Source: BD2-11 sp965221785 (GTDB lineage: Bacteria; Gemmatimonadota; Gemmatimonadetes; Longimicrobiales; Gaopeijiaceae). From it: a stretch of DNA of 64,000 nt. The stretch is taken from positions 1,612,001 to 1,676,000 of the forward strand of contig CBDCSR010000003.1 of assembly GCA_965221785.1 (NCBI GenBank), in the 5' to 3' direction. A program made the translations under genes and the position numbers. The notes below the pieces were generated by a model. It worked only from the letters and a program-made list of their open reading frames with translations, did no database searches and was not told the DNA's origin. Shown in pieces: positions 23,352-32,338 of this stretch (the first letter of the stretch is position 1; every line of letters starts with the position of its first letter).

Positions 23352-24074
23352 GTGACCGATACCAATACGGACGCCCGGGCGTCGCGGCGGCGGCGACCGT
23401 GGCTGTTGGCGCTCGTGGCGGCGGCAGTGGTCGTGTTGCTGGTGTTTGCGGGAAGGTCGCTGGCCGGGGCCATCCCGGCGCTCGCGGAGCGCATCGCGGG
23501 GCTGGGCGTGTGGGGTCCGGTGGTCTTCGTGTGCGCCTACGCGGCGGCCACGGTGGCCTTTGCGCCGGGCTCGATTCTGACGCTTGCCGCGGGGGCCATC
23601 TTCGGTATCGCGCGCGGAACCGTGATCGTGTTCGTGGGGGCGACGACGGGTGCCGCGCTCGCCTTTCTGGTGGCGCGCTACCTGGCCCGGTCCGCCATCG
23701 AGAACAAGGTGGCCGGCTATCCCCGCTTCGCCGCCATCGACCGCGCCATCGGTGAACAGGGGCGCAAGATCGTCTTTTTGCTGCGGCTGTCGCCGGTCTT
23801 TCCCTTCAACCTGCTCAACTATGCCCTGGGCCTGACCAGGGTGCGCTTCGCGGACTACCTGATCGCGTCGCTGGGGATGATTCCCGGGACGTTGCTGTAC
23901 GTGTACTACGGCCAGGTGATCGGTGACGTGGCGGCGCTGGCGAGCGGGGTGGAGGTGGCGCGGGGGGCCGGCTACTACACGGTGCTCGGGGTGGGGCTGG
24001 CGGCGACCATCGTGGTCACCACCCTGGTCACGCGCATCGCCCGGCGGGCGCTCAGGGAGATTACGGGGGACTGA
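23352..24074 (+). CDS. TVP38/TMEM64 (VTT-domain) membrane protein
   Basis: A 240-residue inner-membrane protein starting with GTG at 23352 behind AGGAGG. Hydrophobic segments lie at about 17-35, 52-72, 74-110, 165-190 and 205-228. The VTT/SNARE-associated signature is visible as FAPGSILTLAAGAIFG, LRLSPVFPFNLLNYALGLT and IPGTLLYVYYG. The family includes DedA-like lipid scramblases/transporters. It is followed 49 bases later by a MerA-like flavoprotein, a pairing also seen as fusions in other bacteria. Confidence 0.88.
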   Translation: MTDTNTDARASRRRRPWLLALVAAAVVVLLVFAGRSLAGAIPALAERIAGLGVWGPVVFVCAYAAATVAFAPGSILTLAAGAIFGIARGTVIVFVGATTGAALAFLVARYLARSAIENKVAGYPRFAAIDRAIGEQGRKIVFLLRLSPVFPFNLLNYALGLTRVRFADYLIASLGMIPGTLLYVYYGQVIGDVAALASGVEVARGAGYYTVLGVGLAATIVVTTLVTRIARRALREITGD

Positions 24075-24123
24075 GGGCGGGCGTGGACGTGGACGAATGA
24101 GACAAACAGCGGAGAGACAGACC

Positions 24124-25635
24124 GTGTCGCCAGACAGAGTCGTGATCCTTCCCGACGACGTGCACAACCGCGAACTGGTGGGGCATGTGCACCCCTCCGA
24201 CTGGCGCAACCCCGAACCCCGTAACCGCTACCATCTGGTCGTGGTCGGGGCCGGGACGGGGGGGCTGGTGAGCGCCGCCATCGGCGCGGGGCTGGGCGCG
24301 AAGGTCGCCATGGTGGAGCGCCACCTCATGGGCGGCGACTGCCTCAACTTCGGGTGCGTTCCCTCCAAGGCGGTGATCAGCTCGGCCCGGCGGGTGCACG
24401 CGGCGCGCGCGGCCTCCGCCAACGACCGTTCCGGATCGGCGGCCGAGTTCACCGCCGCCATGGAGCGCATGCGGCGACTGCGCGCGCGCATCAGCCCGGT
24501 CGACGGGGCATCGCGGTTCGCCGGGCTGGGGGTGGACGTCTTCCTCGGCCACGGCGAGTTCGTGGGCCCGGACCGGCTGCGCGTCAACGGTGACGAACTG
24601 CACTTCCGCCGCGCGGTCATCGCGACCGGCGCCCGTGCGGCGCTCATCCCGGTACCGGGACTCGAGGGCCCCAACGTCTACACCAACGAGACCATCTTCT
24701 CGCTCACCGAGCTTCCGCCGCGCGTGATCGTGATCGGTGCCGGTCCCATCGGGGTGGAACTCTCGCAGACCTTCGCGCGCTTCGGCAGTGAGGTCACCGT
24801 GGTGCACGCGGACCCGCATCCGCTGCCGCGCGACGACCGGGACGCGGCCGCCATCGTGACCCGGGCCATCGAGGCCGACGGCGTGCGCGTTCTGAACTCG
24901 GCGGCCGTGCGCAAGGCGCGCCGCGAGGACGGCGCCACCGTGCTGGAGGTGGAGCACGGCGGACGGCGGGAGGAACTCGCAGCCGAGGCGGTGCTGGTGG
25001 CTGCCGGCCGTGCACCCAACGTCGACGGGATGGGCCTTGAGACCGCGGGCGTCGCCCACGACCCTGCAGGCATCCAGGTCGACGACCAGTTGCGCACGAC
25101 CGCGAAGGGCATCTACGCGGTGGGCGATGTGGCGTCGAAGCACCAGTTCACCCATGCCGCCGACCACCAGGCCCGGATCGCCGTGCAGAACGCGCTCTTC
25201 TTCGGCCGCGGCCGCGCCAGCCGCCTGGTCATCCCGTGGGCCACCTACACAGACCCGGAGGTTTCCCACGTCGGCCTCCATCGCGACGAGGCGATTGCGG
25301 CGGGCCACGACGTCGAGACCATAACCGTCCACTTCGACGACATCGACCGCGCCATCCTCGAGGGTGAGAAGGAGGGCTTCTTCCGCGTCCATCTGAAGAA
25401 GGGCAGCGACCGCATCCTCGGCGCGACGCTCGTGTGCGCGCACGCGGGGGACATGATCGGCGAGGTAACGCTGGCGATGACGGCGGGCCTCGGCCTGGGC
25501 AAGCTCGGGAGTACCATCCACCCCTATCCCACGCGCAGCGACGTCTTTGCGCGTGCGGCGAACGCCTGGCGCAAACAGAAGCTGACGCCCACAGCCCAGA
25601 AGGTGTTCCGGGCCTTCTTCCGGGTGTTCAAGTAG
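24124..25635 (+). CDS. Mercuric reductase-like pyridine nucleotide-disulfide oxidoreductase
   Basis: A FAD/NAD(P)-dependent oxidoreductase of the MerA/Lpd family, 503 residues from the GTG at 24124 (preceded by GGAGAG); an in-frame ATG at 24097 adds nine residues. The FAD motif is VVGAGTGG (about 41-47), the redox-active pair Cys 73/Cys 78 sits in CLNFGCVPSK, the NAD motif is VIGAGPIGVEL, and the second FAD motif is IYAVGDVA. The C-terminus has HPYPTRSD but no vicinal Cys pair and there is no N-terminal metal-binding domain, so mercury reduction is unlikely. A role with the adjacent VTT membrane protein is likely but undefined. Confidence 0.87.
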   Translation: MSPDRVVILPDDVHNRELVGHVHPSDWRNPEPRNRYHLVVVGAGTGGLVSAAIGAGLGAKVAMVERHLMGGDCLNFGCVPSKAVISSARRVHAARAASANDRSGSAAEFTAAMERMRRLRARISPVDGASRFAGLGVDVFLGHGEFVGPDRLRVNGDELHFRRAVIATGARAALIPVPGLEGPNVYTNETIFSLTELPPRVIVIGAGPIGVELSQTFARFGSEVTVVHADPHPLPRDDRDAAAIVTRAIEADGVRVLNSAAVRKARREDGATVLEVEHGGRREELAAEAVLVAAGRAPNVDGMGLETAGVAHDPAGIQVDDQLRTTAKGIYAVGDVASKHQFTHAADHQARIAVQNALFFGRGRASRLVIPWATYTDPEVSHVGLHRDEAIAAGHDVETITVHFDDIDRAILEGEKEGFFRVHLKKGSDRILGATLVCAHAGDMIGEVTLAMTAGLGLGKLGSTIHPYPTRSDVFARAANAWRKQKLTPTAQKVFRAFFRVFK

Positions 25636-25642
25636 GGCCACC

Positions 25643-26623
25643 ATGACCGGGACGCACTCTCCCGGCGGCGCGGCCCGCGTGCGCGTCGCCGCCCCCGCCA
25701 CCATCGGCAACATCGCGTGCGGGTTCGATGTCTTCGGCATGGCCGTCGAGCGGCCGTGCGACGCGGTGGTCGCGCGCGCGACCACCGGGCCGGGGGTCAC
25801 CATCGAGCGCATCACCGGCGACGTGGGGCCCATCCCGGCGGACTCCGCCCGAAACAGCGCCGGGGCGGCCGCCCGGGCGGTCCTGGAGATGGCGGACGCC
25901 CCCTCGGTGGGGCTGGCGCTCGAGCTTCACAAGGGCATACCGCTCGCCGGAGGCATGGGAGGCAGCGCCTCGAGTGCCGTAGTGGGGGCGGTGGCGGCGG
26001 ACCGCGTGATCGGGGCGGGCCTGTCCCGGAGGCAGCTGCTGCAGTGTGCGGTGGCCGGCGAGCTGGCGGGTTCGGGGTCTCCTGCCGCCGACAACGTTGC
26101 GCCCGCGCTGTATGGCGGAATCGTACTGGTTCTCCCCGGCAGGTCGCTGCAGGTCGTCGAGCTTCCCGTCCCACCGGAGCTCTGGGCGGTGGTGGTGCGC
26201 CCGCACCTGGAGACCCGCACGGAGGACGCCCGCCGCGTGCTCGGCGAACACGTGCCGCTCAAGGCCGCGGTCACGCAGTGGGCCAACACCGCGGCCTTCA
26301 CCGCCGGGCTCTACGCCTCCGACTGGAACCTTCTCTCGCGCTCGATCAGGGATGTCGTGGCGGAGCCGCTGCGCGCCGGACGCGTCCCGGGTTTCGCCCG
26401 GGCCAGGGAGGCGGCGCTGGCTCGCGGCGCCCTCGGCTTCTCCCTGTCCGGGTCCGGCCCCTCGGTCTTCGCGCTGTGCCGGGGCGGCGAGGCGGCCGAA
26501 CACGTCGCTGAGGGCATCCGCCGGGCCTTTGGCGAGACCGCGGCGCTTGATTGCGAAGCCTGGGCTTCCCCGGTCAACCGGCATGGGGTGCGCGTCGAGG
26601 ACGTCGAAGCGGAGGGAGATTGA
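25643..26623 (+). CDS. thrB: Homoserine kinase
   Basis: A 326-residue GHMP kinase that phosphorylates homoserine for threonine synthesis. N-terminal VAAPATIGNIACGFD, the ATP loop PLAGGMGGSASSAV, and the C-terminal SLSGSGPSVFAL motif match ThrB. The gene starts 7 bases after the flavoprotein stop. Its stop overlaps the TTG start of thrC, so the two are coupled. No homoserine dehydrogenase lies in the window; metX-metB, the competing branch, lies 20 kb away. Confidence 0.94.
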   Translation: MTGTHSPGGAARVRVAAPATIGNIACGFDVFGMAVERPCDAVVARATTGPGVTIERITGDVGPIPADSARNSAGAAARAVLEMADAPSVGLALELHKGIPLAGGMGGSASSAVVGAVAADRVIGAGLSRRQLLQCAVAGELAGSGSPAADNVAPALYGGIVLVLPGRSLQVVELPVPPELWAVVVRPHLETRTEDARRVLGEHVPLKAAVTQWANTAAFTAGLYASDWNLLSRSIRDVVAEPLRAGRVPGFARAREAALARGALGFSLSGSGPSVFALCRGGEAAEHVAEGIRRAFGETAALDCEAWASPVNRHGVRVEDVEAEGD

Positions 26624-27921
26624 AACTCGTCAGCACGTCGGGCCATGCCGCACCGGTTTCCTTCGGCGAAGCACTGTTCCGGGGACTCGCCCCCGACGGC
26701 GGACTCTTCATGCCGGAGAAGCTCTCGCCCCTTTCCGCGGGCGAAATCGATAGGCTGAGGGGCACCGGCGCGATCCGCTGCGGGCTCGCCGTGGCGCGTC
26801 ATCTTCTCGGCGATGAGTTGGAGGATGAAGTGCTGGAATCCGCGGTGCGCGAGGCGCTCGGTTTCCCGCTGCCGCTGGTTCCGCTGGGCCCGCGCATGCA
26901 TGTGCTGGAGCTGTTCCACGGCCCCACCCTGGCATTCAAGGATGTGGGCGCGCGCTTCATGGGCTGTCTGATGTCGAGGTTGCAGCGCTCCGGGCCTCCC
27001 CTGACGATCATGGTGGCGACTTCGGGCGACACCGGCGGGGCGGTCGCGCACGCCTTTCTGGGTCTGCCGCGGACGCGCGTCGTGGTGCTGTTTCCGGAAG
27101 GACAGGTGAGCCAGCGCCAGCAGCGGCAGTTCACGACGCTGGGCGACCAGGTGCTCGCGGTGGCTGTGGCGGGCGCGTTCGATGACTGCCAGCGGCTTGT
27201 CAAGGCGATGTTCCGTGATCCGGATGCGCGGGAGACTCTCGCGCTTACCTCCGCGAATTCGATCAATATCGGACGCCTGCTGCCGCAGATCTTCTACTAC
27301 TTCCACGCGTGGGCGCGGCTGAACCGGCACGAGCCGCTGGTCTTCTCGGTGCCGTCGGGCAACTTCGGCAACCTGGCGGCCGGTCTTATGGCCCGCGAGC
27401 TGGGCCTGCCCGCTGCGGGCTTTGTCACCGCAACCAACGCCAACGACGTCGTCCCGGAGTACCTGCGTACGGGTTTCTACGAGCCGCGGGCGTCGGTCCG
27501 CACGCTATCCAGCGCGATGGATGTCGGTGCGCCTTCGAACCTGGCGCGCATCCTTGCGCTGTTCGATGGCGACCTGGGGCGTCTTCGGGGATGTCTGTCG
27601 GGCTCCGCATGGAGCGATGCCGATACGAAGAAAGCGATGAGACGAGTTTTCGACGAGCATGGCTACATCTTGGACCCGCACACCGCGGTCGGATGGCTTG
27701 CATTGGAGCAGGCTCTCCTCGAAGATCCGAACGCCTACGGCGTCGTGCTGGCCACGGCGCATCCGGCCAAGTTCGAGGACATCGTGGAGGAGGCGATCGG
27801 GACTTCGGTGCCGGTGCCCGAGCGGCTGGCGGCGGGGGCGACGAGGCCCTCGCGCTTCACCCGGATTCCTCCCAGCTTGGGGGAGTTGCAGCGCGTTGTA
27901 ATGAACTGGGCGGGTCGGTAG
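26620..27921 (+). CDS. thrC: Threonine synthase
   Basis: A 433-residue PLP enzyme converting phosphohomoserine to threonine. The likely start is TTG at 26620, giving KLVSTSG, the usual beginning of ThrC; it overlaps the thrB stop and follows GGAGGGA. Motifs are FHGPTLAFKDVGARF (PLP-Lys), ATSGDTGGAV, TSANSINIGRLLPQ, VPSGNFGNLAAGL and ATAHPAKF. Length and order fit the short ThrC class. Confidence 0.95.
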   Translation: MKLVSTSGHAAPVSFGEALFRGLAPDGGLFMPEKLSPLSAGEIDRLRGTGAIRCGLAVARHLLGDELEDEVLESAVREALGFPLPLVPLGPRMHVLELFHGPTLAFKDVGARFMGCLMSRLQRSGPPLTIMVATSGDTGGAVAHAFLGLPRTRVVVLFPEGQVSQRQQRQFTTLGDQVLAVAVAGAFDDCQRLVKAMFRDPDARETLALTSANSINIGRLLPQIFYYFHAWARLNRHEPLVFSVPSGNFGNLAAGLMARELGLPAAGFVTATNANDVVPEYLRTGFYEPRASVRTLSSAMDVGAPSNLARILALFDGDLGRLRGCLSGSAWSDADTKKAMRRVFDEHGYILDPHTAVGWLALEQALLEDPNAYGVVLATAHPAKFEDIVEEAIGTSVPVPERLAAGATRPSRFTRIPPSLGELQRVVMNWAGR

Positions 27922-27936
27922 CGGAGGACATCGCCG

Positions 27937-28188
27937 ATGAACAAGAAGAGAATCATCACGCTCGCCGTACTGTTCTACCTCTTTGTCGGTCTGAGCGGCC
28001 TCTTCCGTTTCCCTGCGGCCTTCGGGTACAGCCGGACGATCACGACATACTACGATCCCGGCGAGGCTCGCGAGCGGACGGAGGTGATCCGGTGCCGCGG
28101 GCTCCCGGTCATCGTCAGCTACTGCTCGGGGACCATCGAAGCGCCCCGCGACGAGGTTCCGCCTGCCCCGAGAACGTCCGGACTATGA
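27937..28188 (+). CDS. Small single-pass exported/membrane protein, unknown
   Basis: An 83-residue frame with ATG at 27937 behind GGAGGA, 15 bases after thrC. Residues 6-22 form one hydrophobic helix after MNKKR. The rest is polar with two Cys (IRCRG and SYCSG) about 15 residues apart, and has a Pro-rich end. I recognise no family. It may be the last gene of the thr unit. Its 3' end overlaps the convergent gene at 28183 by six bases. Confidence 0.55.
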   Translation: MNKKRIITLAVLFYLFVGLSGLFRFPAAFGYSRTITTYYDPGEARERTEVIRCRGLPVIVSYCSGTIEAPRDEVPPAPRTSGL

Positions 28189-28569
28189 CGGTGAGTTTCG
28201 GCGCACGACCGCGTACACGATCCACGCCGGAACGCTGAGCACGCCGGCGTAGATCGCGATCGCGACCGGCCCGAGCAGACCGGCGAAGAGCGCCGCGAAC
28301 GAGGTGGTGGGCGCGAGGATCGCGAACGACGTCCAGGCCGCGCGCGTGGACCCTGTCCGCCAGATGCCCCGGAAAGCCAGTGCGAGCGGCAGCCCGCAGG
28401 GGGCCGTGACCGCCAGCGACAGGAGCGCCACGGGGAGCATGAACAGGGTCTCGGGCGTGATCGGGGGAGCAACTCCGCGGGCGAGCGACACCGCCACAAT
28501 CCCCGCAGGCAGCCATGCGAGCGCCAGCAGCCAGAACTTTCCTGTCGAACCGAACGGCTGGTCGGTCAT
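28183..28569 (-). CDS. Small integral membrane protein, unknown
   Basis: From the ATG at 28569 the product is 128 residues with four hydrophobic segments (about 12-30, 39-62, 72-92 and 98-118) and short polar loops, ending RRNSPS. I recognise no family. The frame continues upstream to 28785 without a good start context, so the shorter form is preferred. It lies 91 bases downstream of the BNR lipoprotein gene on the same strand. Confidence 0.55.
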   Translation of the reverse strand: MTDQPFGSTGKFWLLALAWLPAGIVAVSLARGVAPPITPETLFMLPVALLSLAVTAPCGLPLALAFRGIWRTGSTRAAWTSFAILAPTTSFAALFAGLLGPVAIAIYAGVLSVPAWIVYAVVRRNSPS

Positions 28570-28660
28570 GATCGTCTCCGGATAGCGTTGCGCGAGAGCG
28601 GGATCCGGTGGCGCCGGGAGGAATCGGGTTAGACTCGCGACCTTCCGCGGTTGCTCGCTC

Positions 28661-29932
28661 TCAATCCTGCCAGGCCGTCCACGGTTCCCGCGACCGCAGG
28701 ACCCGAATGCCGTGGTCCACCACCGTCTGTGCGAAGACGACCCGCTCCTCAGAGTCCACGAGCATGGCCGGGAAGCCGCTCGCACGTGCGTTGGAGGAAG
28801 CTGCTACCTGGCGCGCGGGCCCCAGGTTCCCGTCCACCGTGATGCTGCGCACGAACAGCTGCTCGGCCTCCAGCCAGGTGACCAGGGCCGTTCCCGACTC
28901 GGGCATCACCGTGGCGACGCGCCCCACCGGGTTGCCCAGGTCGATGGTGACCGGCGGGCCGAAGGTCGCGCCCGCGTCCCGGGAGAAGGCCGCCCGCACC
29001 CGGGGCGTGTTGCCGGCGCCGGTGAACCACGCCACGGCGACCACATCGCCCGCAGCCGCCACCGAGGGTCCGTTCACCGGGCAGCCCGGGATCATCCAGC
29101 CGTCGTCGTGCACGGGGATGCCGCCCGTCCATTTCCCGTCCACGAAACGGCCCACGGAGATGTCCCGCACCTCCCCCTCGGTGCGGTCGCGGTAGACGAC
29201 CACCGGCCCCGCTGAGGTCATCGCCGCGTCGGTCTGGCAGCAGTCGCAGATGCGGTCGTCCAGTTCGACCTCGGCGGTCTTCGTCCCGTCCGCACCGGCC
29301 GTACGGTACCGCAGCGTCATGCGGGGGCTGGCCGCGCGCGAGCCGTCGGCCTCGAAGAAGCGCCGGCCGTCAAGCCAGACCATTCCCGCTTCCCCGTGCC
29401 CCAGCCCGAACACCGACACGAACCCGTGCTCGGACGGCGTGCCGTCCTCGTGCGGCGTCCACGGCTCGCTCCAGGAGTGCCCGCCGTCCTCGGAGAAGGA
29501 GACCCGCACCCCGTAGTCGTAGGTCGCCGGCCCGCCCCGCTGGAGCCAGTGAGCGGCCAGCCGCCCGGCGCCCACGGGCCACACCACCGGGAAGTCGGCC
29601 CAGTTCACGAAGAAGGTTGCGCCCCCGCCCGACCGGGTCACCTCGAAGGCCTTGCCCAGGGTACCGTCCTCATACGAGGCTCCCTTCAGCGCCCACACTT
29701 CCTCGCCCTCCTCCATGTGCGGCTCAAGCCAGCTCAGCACAACCGCTTCGCCGTGCCGCTCGAGTGACGGAAAGCGGGCTCCGGGCGCCGCCTCCACGGC
29801 CACTTCCTCCAGAGCGAGTTCGGTCACGCTGGATTCAGGCGCCGCGCACGCGGCAATGATGAGGCAGCCGAGTCCAACGCACCGGTGACGCCAACCCGTT
29901 AGCCGTTCTGAGTGAGGAACCGCAGGATGCAT
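28661..29932 (-). CDS. BNR/Asp-box (sialidase-like fold) lipoprotein
   Basis: From the ATG at 29932 the product is 423 residues with lipobox LIIAAC; an upstream in-frame ATG at 30019 would add 29 residues before the signal. Two clear Asp boxes (FSEDGGHSW, FSRDAGATF) and several weaker ones indicate a six-bladed sialidase-type propeller. A Cys-rich loop ICDCCQTD and a CPVNGP loop are notable. The catalytic Arg triad and Tyr/Glu of true sialidases are not obvious to me, so sialidase activity is not claimed; extracellular glycan binding is possible. Confidence 0.72.
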   Translation of the reverse strand: MHPAVPHSERLTGWRHRCVGLGCLIIAACAAPESSVTELALEEVAVEAAPGARFPSLERHGEAVVLSWLEPHMEEGEEVWALKGASYEDGTLGKAFEVTRSGGGATFFVNWADFPVVWPVGAGRLAAHWLQRGGPATYDYGVRVSFSEDGGHSWSEPWTPHEDGTPSEHGFVSVFGLGHGEAGMVWLDGRRFFEADGSRAASPRMTLRYRTAGADGTKTAEVELDDRICDCCQTDAAMTSAGPVVVYRDRTEGEVRDISVGRFVDGKWTGGIPVHDDGWMIPGCPVNGPSVAAAGDVVAVAWFTGAGNTPRVRAAFSRDAGATFGPPVTIDLGNPVGRVATVMPESGTALVTWLEAEQLFVRSITVDGNLGPARQVAASSNARASGFPAMLVDSEERVVFAQTVVDHGIRVLRSREPWTAWQD

Positions 29933-30106
29933 GATGGACTCGATGCCGGGGAGTTCGGTGTGCGTACGTTCCACGGACAAGATGCCGGAGTTTTCCGGAT
30001 GTCGAAAGGGAGTCCGCATTCAGCGGCGCATCGGACCTTGCGATGCGCGGTCTCTGCAGCTGGCGCAGAGTCTCCGGCCCGTTTGCACGCGGGACATGAG
30101 CAGCGG

Positions 30107-30127
30107 AGTATTACAGCAGTATTACAG
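30107..30127. repeat. Direct repeat upstream of the MBL-fold gene
   Basis: AGTATTACAG occurs at 30107-30116 and again at 30118-30127, 11 bases apart (one helical turn), about 60 bases before the ATG at 30189. It is AT-rich against a GC-rich background and lies in the divergent region with the BNR gene, so it is a candidate regulator site. Confidence 0.45.
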
Positions 30128-30188
30128 GGTGGTTGCCGAGCGGGAAGCCCTGCTCGACCCCATCCCGCCCCCGGAGGAGGATGACCGC

Positions 30189-31067
30189 ATGACCCGTTCC
30201 TTTCGTACCCCCATTCCGATCGCGGCCACCGTCGCCCTGACCCTCGGCGCCTGCACCGAAGGCACCGAACAGGCTCCTGAAATCGACCCCGCGACCAGCC
30301 AGGTCGCCGACGGCGTTTTCTGGTACAACGCGGGTACGCACAACGCGTTCTTTGTCGACACCGACGACGGCGTGGTGGCGGTTGACCCCATCTCGATGGA
30401 AGCCGCGGCCGGCCTTGCGGGCGCCATCCGCGGCGCGGTCCCCGACAAGCCGCTCGCGGCCATCGTCTACAGCCACAGCGACGCGGACCACGCTACCGGT
30501 GCGCCGGTGCTGCAGGAGGCGTTCGGCGGCGGCGTGCCGATCATCGCCCAGGAGAACGCGCTGCCCATCATCCTGGAGCGCGCGGATCCCGACCTGCCGC
30601 CTCCGGACCTGACCTTCTCCGACGAGATGACGCTGCGCTTCGGCGGTCGCGCCATCGAACTCCACTACCTGGGGCCCAGCCACACCGACAACCTGCTGGT
30701 GGCGTTTCTTCCCGAGGAGCGCGTCGCCTTCGCGGTCGACTTCGTCAGCAACGACCGGGTGGGCTACCAGAGCCTGCCGGGATGGCACTTCGACGACTTC
30801 TACGTCGCGCTGGACCGGCTGATGGAGATCCCCTTCGAGACCGTGGTCTTCGGGCACGGAGACGTGGGGGACCGCGGCACCATCGAGCGCCAGCTCGCCT
30901 ACTACGCGGATCTGCGGGACGCCGTCCAGGCCGCGCTCGACGAGGGCTTGTCCGAAGAGGAAGCCATGGCCCGGGTGCGCCTGGACGACTATGCGCACTG
31001 GGGTCAGTACGAGGCGTGGTTCCCGATGAACGTGGGTGCGGTCTACCGCTGGCTGGCTTCGAGCTGA
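30189..31067 (+). CDS. MBL-fold metallo-hydrolase lipoprotein
   Basis: From the ATG at 30189 (GGAGGAGG eight bases upstream) the product is 292 residues with a lipobox LTLGAC (Cys 22). The metallo-beta-lactamase fold is visible, but the first metal motif reads HSDADH (96-101), with Asp 98 in place of the second His of HxHxDH. Later ligands GPSHTDN and FGHGDV are kept. A C-terminal helical tail follows (from about 240). The substitution may change metal stoichiometry. Substrate is unknown. It converges with the FtsX-type permease, 5 bases apart. Confidence 0.85.
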   Translation: MTRSFRTPIPIAATVALTLGACTEGTEQAPEIDPATSQVADGVFWYNAGTHNAFFVDTDDGVVAVDPISMEAAAGLAGAIRGAVPDKPLAAIVYSHSDADHATGAPVLQEAFGGGVPIIAQENALPIILERADPDLPPPDLTFSDEMTLRFGGRAIELHYLGPSHTDNLLVAFLPEERVAFAVDFVSNDRVGYQSLPGWHFDDFYVALDRLMEIPFETVVFGHGDVGDRGTIERQLAYYADLRDAVQAALDEGLSEEEAMARVRLDDYAHWGQYEAWFPMNVGAVYRWLASS

Positions 31068-31072
31068 GAGTC

Positions 31073-32338
31073 CTACACCCGTACCGCGAGCCCGTCGTGG
31101 AGGGCGGTGCGGTACGCCTTGAGCGCGGGCACGAAGCCCATCAGGAATCCGGCCGTCACCACTGCGCCCAGGAAGAGCAACTCGATTGAGCCGGGTGGCC
31201 GGATCGGGATGAAGAGCCCCACCTGCGCTTCCACGATGGGCTGCCCGGCTGAGAGCAGGACGTAGACCAGCGCCAGCCCGCCAATCGCCCCCGCCGCGGC
31301 CAGGCACACCGACTCCAGCACCAGCAGCGAGATGATCCGGTTGGGTCCGGCTCCGACGGCGCGCAGGATCGCCATCTCCCGGCGGCGTTCGTTGAGCGAC
31401 GTGTAGAGCGAGACCAGCATGCCGAGCAGTCCCACCAGCACGACGAAGATCGTCACCACCCGGAGGCCGGTCTCGGCGTAGCCAATCCCCTGCCACATCT
31501 CGTTCAGCGCCAACCCGGGGATAACCGCCATCATCGGCTCGTCCTCGTAGTCGTTGATCTCGCGCTGCAGCCGGAGCACGTCCCTCCGGTTGGTCGTGCC
31601 CACGAAGAACGACGTCACCTGGGTGATCTCGATCTCATCCATCGCGAGCACGTCCTCGCGGGTCTGCTCCTCGCCCGGCATGGGCGGCCCGCCGTCCTCC
31701 CATCCGAAGTGGATGGCCTCGATGCCCTCGAGGGTGACGTAGACCGCGCGGTCGACCGGGGTGAAGGTCTTGTCGAGGATACCCACGACCGTGAACGGCA
31801 TCTGGTCGTGGTTCAGGAAGCCCACTTCGCCGATCCCGTGGGTCACCGCGATCTCGTCGCCGAGCCCGTAGCCCAGTTCGCTCGCCACATCCGCGCCCAG
31901 GGTTACGTCGAACACCTCCGAGCCGCCGCGGCCCTCCGCCAGCGCGATCTCCTGCCCCCCTCGATACCGGTAGTGCCGGTAGAAGTCCTCGTTGGTGCCG
32001 ATGACGCGGAATCCCCTGTGGCTGTCGCCGAGCCCGTATGGGATGGTCCAATCGATGGCGGGGTGCTCGGCCCATTCGCGGTACGTGTCCCAGGACAGGT
32101 TGTTCGTCGGCGATCCCATGCCGAAGACCGAGTACAGCAGCAGCTGAATCGTGCCGCCCTTGGTACCCACGATCAGGTCGGTCTGGGAGATGGTGTTCGA
32201 GAAGCTCTCGCGCATGCCTACGCGCACGTTTTCGACGCCGATAAGCAGGGCGACGCTGAGGGCGATGGAGCCCACCGTGAGCGAGGTGCTGAAGGCGCGG
32301 TTGCGGAGCGACTTGAGCGCGAGGTCGAAAACCAGCAT
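31073..32338 (-). CDS. ABC transporter permease, FtsX/LolCE type
   Basis: From the ATG at 32338 the product is 421 residues. There is one N-terminal transmembrane helix (about 17-36), a large extracytoplasmic domain (about 40-275) and three C-terminal helices (about 285-310, 340-365 and 385-405) with the MacB/FtsX signature SLNERRREMAILRAVGAGP. Its start shares one base with the stop of the ATPase gene (TGATG). With the ATPase and the DUF3299 protein it probably forms a lipoprotein or envelope transport system. Confidence 0.88.
   Translation of the reverse strand: MLVFDLALKSLRNRAFSTSLTVGSIALSVALLIGVENVRVGMRESFSNTISQTDLIVGTKGGTIQLLLYSVFGMGSPTNNLSWDTYREWAEHPAIDWTIPYGLGDSHRGFRVIGTNEDFYRHYRYRGGQEIALAEGRGGSEVFDVTLGADVASELGYGLGDEIAVTHGIGEVGFLNHDQMPFTVVGILDKTFTPVDRAVYVTLEGIEAIHFGWEDGGPPMPGEEQTREDVLAMDEIEITQVTSFFVGTTNRRDVLRLQREINDYEDEPMMAVIPGLALNEMWQGIGYAETGLRVVTIFVVLVGLLGMLVSLYTSLNERRREMAILRAVGAGPNRIISLLVLESVCLAAAGAIGGLALVYVLLSAGQPIVEAQVGLFIPIRPPGSIELLFLGAVVTAGFLMGFVPALKAYRTALHDGLAVRV

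Noticed and set aside
24124..25635. True mercuric reductase (mer operon)
   Set aside because: No N-terminal metal-binding domain, no C-terminal vicinal Cys, and no other mer genes nearby.
28661..29932. Functional sialidase
   Set aside because: Asp boxes show the fold only; the Arg triad and catalytic Tyr/Glu are not evident.
30107..30127. AGTATTACAG pair as a bla/mec-type operator
   Set aside because: The two copies are direct, not inverted, so they do not fit a BlaI dimer site.
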